In this document: positions 1-6,969 of the stretch, in pieces
Position numbering within the stretch: the stretch's first letter is position 1
Layout: the number at the start of each line of letters is the position of its first letter
Source: Ardenticatenaceae bacterium
Lineage (GTDB): Bacteria > Chloroflexota > Anaerolineae > Promineifilales > Promineifilaceae
DNA: 64,000 nt
NCBI GenBank assembly: GCA_020634455.1
Contig: JACKBQ010000001.1
Location: 1,550,001 to 1,614,000 of the forward strand
Direction: 5' to 3'
The notes under the pieces: generated by a model
The model's input: the letters and a program-made list of their open reading frames with translations, nothing else
Told to the model about the DNA's origin: nothing
The model's database searches: none
Translations under genes and position numbers: made by a program

Positions 1-380
1 CCACATTTTGGAAGCTAATAACTGGCTCTAAACCCATAAAACGTTACGTATCTCACAAGTGCCTGGCACAGGGCGCAGATGTTCAGTTAAAACATCAAAC
101 CACCCGTACCAGGCACCATCTATCTTACTTAAAAATTCAACTGTGCATTGTAGCGCAATCAGGAAAAGCGACCAAACACGTCCGATCAACGTTTTGCCAA
201 CGATAATCCGGTAGGGGAGAGGCGGTTGGCCGCGATCAGACGAAAAACGGCACAACAAACCCTCCAACCGCCTCGCCCACATGCCGCAATGACCAGATGG
301 TTGGCAATGTAAAACAGGGCGAGGCAGGTGGAGAGGTTCATTCGGCGCAAATTGAGAGACCGTCGCCACCTACCTAGCCC
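1..380. other. left-edge stretch without a confident gene
   Basis: No recognisable coding region was found. A 113-codon minus-strand frame spans most of the stretch (28-369) but its translation matches no family I know, and a competing frame looks equally (un)likely. The only structure seen is a pair of inverted words near the left edge (see the repeat at 57-117). A decayed gene or mobile-element remnant is possible but cannot be shown from the sequence. Confidence 0.4.
57..117. repeat. inverted-word repeat (GTGCCTGG / CCAGGCAC)
   Basis: The word GTGCCTGGCAC is followed about 45 bases later by GTACCAGGCACC, so the two arms can pair. It fits the style of the other spacer hairpins in this window (short words mirrored across a loop) but its word is not seen elsewhere here. 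Confidence 0.4.
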
Positions 381-1427
381 CTACGAATCTTCCTGGTAAT
401 TTGGCAAGGTGAAGGAGAGGTGACAACTGCTATCACCTGTTAATTTTGCGTACACGGCACCGCCGTATTTTTCAACCAGCCCGGTTGCCAAGCCGACGGA
501 ATCAAAATACCGCTGTCGCTCTGTAAATTTCAACTGCCCCGTCTCGCCATTAAGAATATCTTCGATGTTGTAACGTACTTCTACTGGGTGTGGGAAATGA
601 AAGCGAAGGGTGTCATCAGATACGGCCGTTACTTCCAAAACGCCCCCCTTATTCCTTTGAAACCACCCTCTTGCCAGCAGATTGATAATTGATCGGGCTT
701 CAAATCTATTGATGGAAACGGCCGTTTCCAAAGCCAACTCACTCTCAACCTCAAACTCAATCATCTTATCAATTTCTGCCAACGTCACCGCTTCCGGTTC
801 AGGTTCTTTATCTATCCACTCTACGGCTCTCAAACTATCAAAAATGTGATATCTGATTGCCTCATACATCTTTTTTGCATGGTGATCGATTGCCTCAATA
901 CCTTCTTGCTGTTCGCTATTTAGGGAACCACCCATTGATTCAGGATGCTCAAGCATCAGTTTGCTAAATCCCAAGATAATATTTACTGCCGACAAGAAAT
1001 CATTAGTTGCAGATTGTAAAATTTGTTGGGTCACGTCATGCTTAAGATTCAATTTATCCAGTTGCTGATTCGCTTCCTGCAATTCACGTCGGTAATTTTG
1101 AACTAAACTGGACTCTAAATTCTCCAAAGCATCTGCTTTTGTCAGAATTTTTTTAGTTTCTTGGAGTAGTTCATTACTACGAACAGCACCTTTTTTCATG
1201 GCATCAACTGCCTTTGCCTGTTCGCTATCCAACGGCTGATAGTAGTTATTCTCTTCGTCTAGCAATATGTAGGCATATTCTCGAATAACAGTTAACGGCG
1301 TCATCAGCTCCGAAACCATTGTGGCAACAACCCTATTCAACTTCTTGTTTTCTTCCTGCGCAGTAATGAGCCGCTGGCGTAAGTCTGCCGCAGAGAGTTG
1401 GTCCGGGTCTGGGTTTTGGTTTGTCAT
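381..1427 (-). CDS. degenerate histidine-kinase-like protein
   Basis: The 348-residue product has no membrane segment and is laid out like a soluble histidine kinase, but the phospho-accepting residue is missing. Residues 39-45 read SELMTPL where kinases have HELRTPL. A second box at 141-155 (TNDFLSAVNIILGFS) aligns position by position with the usual SHELRTPLNAILGFS, with Asn in place of His. Between them lie coiled-coil-like helices (about 85-130). The last 130 residues resemble a worn HATPase domain ending in a GLATGLVEKYGGAVYAK block and a final beta strand. What is seen is two dimerisation-type boxes without His. The inference is a pseudokinase that binds or titrates a partner. A partner kinase could be the hybrid kinase at 4.3 kb, but they are not in one operon. 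Confidence 0.6.
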   Translation of the reverse strand: MTNQNPDPDQLSAADLRQRLITAQEENKKLNRVVATMVSELMTPLTVIREYAYILLDEENNYYQPLDSEQAKAVDAMKKGAVRSNELLQETKKILTKADALENLESSLVQNYRRELQEANQQLDKLNLKHDVTQQILQSATNDFLSAVNIILGFSKLMLEHPESMGGSLNSEQQEGIEAIDHHAKKMYEAIRYHIFDSLRAVEWIDKEPEPEAVTLAEIDKMIEFEVESELALETAVSINRFEARSIINLLARGWFQRNKGGVLEVTAVSDDTLRFHFPHPVEVRYNIEDILNGETGQLKFTERQRYFDSVGLATGLVEKYGGAVYAKLTGDSSCHLSFTLPNYQEDS

Positions 1428-1467
1428 TTGGGTTTGCCTCCCCTTTCTTTACCGCATTTTTTGCAAA

Positions 1468-2202
1468 CTACAAGTTCCACGCGCTGCGCACAGTATGCAA
1501 AATTTGAATCGCTTTGGCAATAAGGGCTTTATTGGCGGGCTTGTTGGGCCACAGGCTGGCCCCAGAGGGGTGTGGGAGGGGGACGACGAGACGACCCGTG
1601 AGCGGTAATCCGTTATCGGTAAGCGATAAGCGGTGATCAGTACCGATTACGGATAACCGATTACCGATTACCGAAACAGGCAGCGCGTCGTCAAAATTAA
1701 AGTTCACCGGGTTGGTGAGGGCAGACGGTGGGAAGTAAACGGCCGTTCCCACCACCTCGTTCAGTTTCATCTTGGCCGGATACAGGAGCTTGATTGCCAG
1801 ACCACCGACCAAAATCATCAGCCTGGGGCGCACCAGGGCGATTTCTCGCTCTAAAAAGGGGCGGCAGAGGGCTTGCTCCGCTTTGCTAGGGACGCGGTCG
1901 CCTTTGCCGCTTTTGGGGTCTTTACCGGGGTAACATTTGGTAACGGCCGTCATGTAATGCCGCGCCCGGAATTCGTCCTCATCCCAACCAGCTTCCCCCA
2001 GCCATTGGAATAAGCGCGTGCCAGAGGTGGCATTGAACGGCCGTTTCGCCTCCACTTCCGTCACACCCGGAGCCTGACCAATCAGCAGCACCTCCGCCCC
2101 CGCGCTGCCGCAAAACACCGCCCCCGGCACAATGGCGTGCCCCGCTGCCAAGCACAAGCGGCAGGGACGCATTTCGTTGTGAAGGTCAGTTAGGGAACCC
2201 AT
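1468..2202 (-). CDS. uracil-DNA glycosylase, iron-sulfur family 4-like, with repeat-encoded insert
   Basis: The protein removes uracil from DNA as the first step of base-excision repair. From the ATG at 2202 it is 244 residues. Cys14, Cys17, Cys90 and Cys113 have the spacing of the 4Fe-4S ligands of family 4 enzymes, GQAPG at 42-46 is the catalytic motif, and HPSGAS at 211-216 is the second active-site motif. The open frame runs further upstream to 2250, but those 16 codons are made by a spacer repeat, so 2202 is preferred. Residues about 177-201, just before the HPSG motif, are encoded by a palindromic repeat (1603-1673) that is otherwise found between genes. The frame is kept, so the enzyme may still work with a surface loop added. 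Confidence 0.8.
   Translation of the reverse strand: MGSLTDLHNEMRPCRLCLAAGHAIVPGAVFCGSAGAEVLLIGQAPGVTEVEAKRPFNATSGTRLFQWLGEAGWDEDEFRARHYMTAVTKCYPGKDPKSGKGDRVPSKAEQALCRPFLEREIALVRPRLMILVGGLAIKLLYPAKMKLNEVVGTAVYFPPSALTNPVNFNFDDALPVSVIGNRLSVIGTDHRLSLTDNGLPLTGRLVVPLPHPSGASLWPNKPANKALIAKAIQILHTVRSAWNL
1603..1673. repeat. family A palindromic element inside a coding region
   Basis: The stretch is made of the words CGGTAATCC, GTTATCGGTAA and their complements (ATTACGGATAACC, GATTACCG) arranged as an imperfect hairpin. Other copies with the same words lie at 10676-10735, 48711-48770, 51664-51738 and 63010-63086, all between genes. This copy is within the uracil-DNA glycosylase frame and contributes about 24 codons without a stop. 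Confidence 0.8.
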
Positions 2203-2208
2203 GAAGAC

Positions 2209-2263
2209 GTAATTGGTAATTGAGTCATTGGGTAATGACTCAATTACCAATAACTCAATTACT
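2209..2263. repeat. family B inverted-word hairpin (AATTGAGT / ACTCAATT)
   Basis: Two arms built of GTAATTGAGTCATTGGGTAA-like words and their complements form an imperfect hairpin between the oligoendopeptidase stop and the glycosylase start. It supplies the TAA stop (2259-2261) of the peptidase. A second copy lies at 63721-63779. Confidence 0.7.
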
Positions 2264-4067
2264 CAGTCGCTTCAACCAGCGCCACAAACTTGTCAATATC
2301 CGCTCGCAGCACGTCCAGGCTAGCTTCCCAGAACGCTTCGCTGCGGATGTCTATGCCGAAGCGGTTGGCCAAATCGGCGGCGTTGCCCATGCCGGTCATA
2401 GAGAGCAGCTCATCGTAACCTGCCTTGAATGGCTCTGGTTCGGCCTGGTATTGCGCGTACAGCCCCAGCCCAAACAGCAGGCCAAAGGTGTAGGGGAAGT
2501 TGTAGAAGGTGGAGCCGTAGTAATGCGGCACGTACGCCCAGCGGTACGGATGCAGCGAGCCATCTTCCAGGGCATCCCCCAGCGAGGCCAGCTGGGTTTC
2601 CTCGTCCAGAGCGCACAACTCTTCCACCGACAGCTCCCGCTCTTTGCGCTTCTCGAACAGCTTTTCTTCAAACATGAAGTTGCTGCTGGCTCCCAACACC
2701 ACGCGAGCGGCGTACTCCAGCAGGCCGTCTAAAATGATGAGCTGGTCTTGGGGAACGGCCGTTGCCAAAGCCGCATTCTCCACAATTTTCTGGCAAAAGG
2801 TGCTGGCCGTCTCCGCCAGCGTCATGGGGGTGTCACGCAGCAGCGGCGTGCGCTGGGCCAGGCACATGTTGTGGTAAGCGTGCCCCAACTCATGCGCCAG
2901 CGTGCTAACCCCAGAAAAACCGGGTTCAAAATTGGTCAGGATGCGGCTCTCCTCATCGCGCAAGCCCATGCAAAACGCCCCGCCCCGCTTGCCATCACGC
3001 GGTTCCGCATCAATCCAGTTCTCTTTGAAGGCGCGTTCAGCCAGTCCACGCATCTTTTCTGAGTAGGTGCCAAACTGGGTTAGCACAAACTCGGTAGCAT
3101 CCTGGTAAGCCCAGCTTTGCTCACCCTGCCCCAGCGGCACCAGCCGATCGTACCAGGCCATTTTGGGCAGCCCTAGCGCCTTGGCCCGCGCCTTCAGGTA
3201 CCGCTGAAAATCGGGGAACGATTTGCGCGTGGCGTTCATCATCGCATCCAGCGTGGGTCGGTCAATCGCATTTTGGAACAGCACCATGTCCAGCGGATTT
3301 TCCCAACCGCGCCGCTGGGTAAGCGCCAGGGTTTCGCCTTTCAGACTGTTGAGACAAGCGGCAACGGGAACGGCCGCTTCTGCCAACGTAGCCAAAACTG
3401 CCTGATGCGCCTGTGCCCGTACCGCTCGATCTGGATCATAGGCCAGATTTTGGGCCGCTGTTAACGGCATTTTTTGCATCTCGCCGTCCCGCTCGATGTT
3501 CACGGTAATTTGGGACGTAAAGTTATTGAACAACCGGTACCAACTGCTGCCACCGGTTAGCGCCAGCTCTGCGGCTAAATCTTCCTGCTCAGGCGACATG
3601 AGGTGCAAAGCCCGTTCACGTGCTTGTAGCAAAGTGTATTCATGCTCGCGGGCCACGGCCGATTTTTCCAGCAATTCCTCCACATCCAACGAGCCAATCC
3701 AGGCAGTGAGCCGGGTGCCTAGCAGCGACAGGCGGGAAAGATGGGGCAGCAGTTGGCTGTGCCGGGCCTGTGCTTCGGTGTTGCGAGAATCAGTGGTCAG
3801 ATAGCCATACAGATAAGCCTGTAAAATATGTATTTGTTCATCAATCTCGTTAAACCGGTTGATGATCGTGTCAAACAAGGAAACAAGCTGATCACCAACG
3901 GGAACGGCCGTTTCCAATCGGTTGATACCATTTTCATCAAAAAGCTGAACCATGCTGGCAATTGCTTCGATAACTTGCTGGTAACCGGTTTCAAACTGCG
4001 GTGAATCTAGCCCCGGAAAAACGGTGCTAAAATCCCAATGTGGAAGACCTGACTGAACGTTGCTCAT
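2259..4067 (-). CDS. pepF: M3 family oligoendopeptidase (PepF-like)
   Basis: This is a cytosolic zinc metallopeptidase that degrades oligopeptides of roughly 5-20 residues. The 602-residue length is normal for the PepF branch. The zinc motif HELGHAYH is at about residue 390, in the context STLAHELGHAYHN, and the third ligand lies in the following TLAETASTF helix (Glu). The N-terminal half is the helical lid typical of M3 enzymes. No signal peptide is present. The gene is divergent from the hybrid kinase at 4311. Its stop codon is contributed by a spacer repeat. Assignment to M3B is firm, the exact substrate is not. Confidence 0.9.
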   Translation of the reverse strand: MSNVQSGLPHWDFSTVFPGLDSPQFETGYQQVIEAIASMVQLFDENGINRLETAVPVGDQLVSLFDTIINRFNEIDEQIHILQAYLYGYLTTDSRNTEAQARHSQLLPHLSRLSLLGTRLTAWIGSLDVEELLEKSAVAREHEYTLLQARERALHLMSPEQEDLAAELALTGGSSWYRLFNNFTSQITVNIERDGEMQKMPLTAAQNLAYDPDRAVRAQAHQAVLATLAEAAVPVAACLNSLKGETLALTQRRGWENPLDMVLFQNAIDRPTLDAMMNATRKSFPDFQRYLKARAKALGLPKMAWYDRLVPLGQGEQSWAYQDATEFVLTQFGTYSEKMRGLAERAFKENWIDAEPRDGKRGGAFCMGLRDEESRILTNFEPGFSGVSTLAHELGHAYHNMCLAQRTPLLRDTPMTLAETASTFCQKIVENAALATAVPQDQLIILDGLLEYAARVVLGASSNFMFEEKLFEKRKERELSVEELCALDEETQLASLGDALEDGSLHPYRWAYVPHYYGSTFYNFPYTFGLLFGLGLYAQYQAEPEPFKAGYDELLSMTGMGNAADLANRFGIDIRSEAFWEASLDVLRADIDKFVALVEATE

Positions 4068-4310
4068 ATTGTTTGCTCCAATTGTCTCGCTTTCAAGGGA
4101 ATATCAATCAAAAGTGCAAATGATTTTGATAAATGAAAGGACAGCGATAAGAATAATATTCTATTAGATAATCGTCTAGTTTGCGAATCTTAACGGCCGT
4201 TTGCAGCTAAGTTAGCGTAATTGTACAGACGGCTTTGAGTAAGCGGACCCATACTTTGTTACAATAGTTTACACAAATTACTTTCCACTGGTGCAAAACA
4301 AACGACACAT
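4068..4310. other. divergent spacer between pepF and the hybrid kinase
   Basis: This A+T-rich 243-base spacer must hold the promoters of both divergent genes. A TACAAT box near 4258 with TTGAGT upstream is promoter-like for the plus strand, but the 19-base spacing makes it weak. One ACGGCCGT octamer lies at about 4194. No small gene was seen. Confidence 0.35.
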
Positions 4311-6905
4311 ATGGACTTTATGGAACAGATGGCAGAGGGCGCAACGAACAAATTTGTTGTGCCAGAAACAAATGAACAGAACTTGATGCTTGATAATTTA
4401 CTCCGGCAGTATTTGCAGGCAACTGCCGTTTCCCTGGCATTGGCCTGTTTGTTATCATTTCTACAGAACAATTTTACTGCACGAGACACCGGCATAGTGG
4501 GTGGGTACATCATTTTGTTACTGGTTGGCTACCGGCTGCTTAAAACAAAGCAGAGTATGTGGCTGGCACATGGATTTACGGCCGTCTTTTGGCTTGCCAT
4601 TACCGCCACGCTCTTCACTTTTGGCATCAAACAGCTCCCCAACCCTGGTGCCTACATCGTCATCATTCTCATTGCGCTAATTTTACTGCGAGCACGCACG
4701 ACCTTTATCTATTTCATCCTCTCCTCAATCGCTGTTTCCCTGCTCATGCTAGCCTCGCAGCTTGGGCGAATTCCAGTTATACCAGTTACGCAACGCAACA
4801 CCGCCTACCTATTGAAAAGCTTGCCCCAAGCATTTCTCACCTTTAGCATTTTAGGTTACACGTACTTTACCTTGCGGTTCATCCTGGACACCCTGCATTT
4901 CAATGAACAAACCTTGCAACAAATCAGGTACACACTCGGACAACGCACTGCTGACCTTTCTGCTAGCAATGCCCAACTACGCCACGAAGTACAAGAACGG
5001 CAGCAAGCAGAAGCCAATTTAGAGCGACAGCGTGCCTTTTTGCGCAACATTATTGATTCCATCCCCAATTTTGTTTCGGTAAAAAACACAAACGGCCGTT
5101 ACCTTCTGGTCAACAAAGCATTCGCCACGCTGTATACTGCCACTCCATCTCAAATTGAAGGCCAGACGGTGCAGCAAATCAACAATCACCGAGAAAACGT
5201 ATTTACCCAATTTGCAGAAGGCGACCGGCGGGTGCTGGACACTTTGGAAGAAATTTATTGGCCCGAAATGCCATTTATAGACCCAACAAACAAACAGCGA
5301 TGGCTCCATGTAGTTAAACGGCCGTTACTAGACCCCACCACAAATGAACACAACATTATCACTGTTTCTACAGATATCACCCTGGAAAAAACCACCACAG
5401 AATCTCTACGCGAAAAAGAAACAAACTTCCGCACCCTCGTCGAAGCCTCATTTGAAGGCATCATCATCTGCATTAACCACGTCATTCAAGAAGCCAATCT
5501 CAGCTTTGCCACCATGTTTGGCTATACGGCCGTTACCGACGTGCTCGGTAAAAACGCCAGCGAATTTTTAGCCACAGATGACGTCGCAACCCTGAAAGAC
5601 AATTTAAATCAAAGCCAAAAAACCAGCCTGGAAGTCGTCGGCGTGCGCCAAGACAAAACCACCTTCCCCGCCGAACTGGTAACCCACACAATCAATTATC
5701 AGGGCCAAAAAGCCCAAATTACCGGCTACCGCGACATTACCCTGCGCAAACAGGCCGAAGAAGCAGAACAGCACGCTCAAAAGCTGGAAAGCCTCAGCTT
5801 GATGGCTGGCGGGCTGGCGCATGACTTCAACAACCTGCTTGTGGCCATGATGGGGCAAATGGCCATCGCCAAAGCCAAAATAGAGCCGAACCATCCCGGC
5901 CAAAGCAATTTAGACAAAGCCATTCAGGCCACAGAAACGGCCGCAATGCTCACCCGTCAACTGCTAGCCTACACAGGGCAAGGCCATTTTGAAGTCACCA
6001 CCATCCAGCTAAACCGGCTCATCGCCCAAAACTTGCAGCTATTTCAGGATGCGCTGCCCCCCAATATCACCTTCCACACCAATCTCTACGAACCCTTACC
6101 CCACATTTTGGCCGACGGCGTACAAATTCAACAAGTCATCATGAATTTGCTCCTCAACGCCGCCGAAGCGCTTGGCACCCAGCCCGGCACCATCACCATC
6201 AACACCGCACCTTACCAGCTTACCCAAAAGAACCTGCCGCAATGGCAACCCCACAACGACACCATCACCCCAGGTGCATTTGTTCTGCTAGAAATGAACG
6301 ACACAGGGCGGGGGATGGATGAAGACACCCTCAATCGCATCTTCGACCCGTTTTTTTCCACAAAAGGAACCGGGCGCGGTTTAGGGCTGGCTGCCGTTAT
6401 GGGCATTGTTCGCGGGCACGGCGGCGGCGTACACGCCAGCAGCCAACCAGGCACAGGTACCACTTTCCAATTTATCTTTCCCCAGGAAGAAGCAGAAGAA
6501 ACAGACCTGGAAACGGCCGTTCCCAATCAGCTAAACCAGCAAGACACCGTCCTCATCATAGATGACGAAACGGCCGTGCGCGAAGCGGTTAGCGACATTT
6601 TAGATCTGGAAGCAATCCCCGCCCTCACCGCCGCCAGCGGGCAAGAAGGTATAGACGTATTCACGGCCAAACAGCACCAAATTGGGCTTATCATTTTGGA
6701 TTTATCCATGCCCGGCATGAGCGGCATAGAAGCATTTGACCTTCTGCGTCAGGTAGACCCTGCCGCCAAAATTATTCTCTCTTCTGGCTACACCGAAGCC
6801 GAAATTTTAGAAAAAATGGCCGGCACCCGCCCCACAGGCTTCCTACAAAAACCGTATCGCCTGGACACCGTGCTGCAAATCGTGCAAAAGCATTTGTCCC
6901 CGTAA
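4311..6905 (+). CDS. membrane hybrid sensor histidine kinase with two PAS domains and a receiver
   Basis: The 864-residue protein senses a signal at the membrane and passes phosphate to its own receiver. About six hydrophobic segments fill residues 35-190, followed by a coiled coil (200-235), PAS domains at about 240-360 and 370-485, a HisKA box GGLAHDFNNLL with His near 504, a HATPase domain (N box with NLLLNAAEAL, G boxes DTGRGMDEDT and GTGRGLGLAAV) and a C-terminal receiver from about 740. The receiver has the acidic pair in IIDDE, the phospho-acceptor Asp near 797 in LDLSMPGM and Lys near 847 in FLQKPYR. There is no DNA-binding output domain and no adjacent regulator, so the target is unknown. 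An ATG three codons downstream is an alternative start. Confidence 0.88.
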   Translation: MDFMEQMAEGATNKFVVPETNEQNLMLDNLLRQYLQATAVSLALACLLSFLQNNFTARDTGIVGGYIILLLVGYRLLKTKQSMWLAHGFTAVFWLAITATLFTFGIKQLPNPGAYIVIILIALILLRARTTFIYFILSSIAVSLLMLASQLGRIPVIPVTQRNTAYLLKSLPQAFLTFSILGYTYFTLRFILDTLHFNEQTLQQIRYTLGQRTADLSASNAQLRHEVQERQQAEANLERQRAFLRNIIDSIPNFVSVKNTNGRYLLVNKAFATLYTATPSQIEGQTVQQINNHRENVFTQFAEGDRRVLDTLEEIYWPEMPFIDPTNKQRWLHVVKRPLLDPTTNEHNIITVSTDITLEKTTTESLREKETNFRTLVEASFEGIIICINHVIQEANLSFATMFGYTAVTDVLGKNASEFLATDDVATLKDNLNQSQKTSLEVVGVRQDKTTFPAELVTHTINYQGQKAQITGYRDITLRKQAEEAEQHAQKLESLSLMAGGLAHDFNNLLVAMMGQMAIAKAKIEPNHPGQSNLDKAIQATETAAMLTRQLLAYTGQGHFEVTTIQLNRLIAQNLQLFQDALPPNITFHTNLYEPLPHILADGVQIQQVIMNLLLNAAEALGTQPGTITINTAPYQLTQKNLPQWQPHNDTITPGAFVLLEMNDTGRGMDEDTLNRIFDPFFSTKGTGRGLGLAAVMGIVRGHGGGVHASSQPGTGTTFQFIFPQEEAEETDLETAVPNQLNQQDTVLIIDDETAVREAVSDILDLEAIPALTAASGQEGIDVFTAKQHQIGLIILDLSMPGMSGIEAFDLLRQVDPAAKIILSSGYTEAEILEKMAGTRPTGFLQKPYRLDTVLQIVQKHLSP

Positions 6906-6918
6906 ACTGCACATATGG

Positions 6919-6966
6919 CACGGATTTGTCCAGCAAATTATCCGTGTTATCGGTTAAATCCGTGTC
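6919..6966. terminator. hairpin between convergent genes (CACGGATTT / AAATCCGTG)
   Basis: A 9-base stem CACGGATTT/AAATCCGTG with the extra word ATCCGTGTTATC lies between the convergent stops of the kinase (6905) and the ligase fusion (6970). The position suits a bidirectional terminator, although there is no long T run. The word is of the same repeat style as the other spacer hairpins. Confidence 0.45.
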
Positions 6967-6969
6967 TAA

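Noticed and set aside
28..369. A 113-codon frame at the left edge
   Set aside because: There is no recognisable domain, no clear ribosome site and a competing frame over the same bases.
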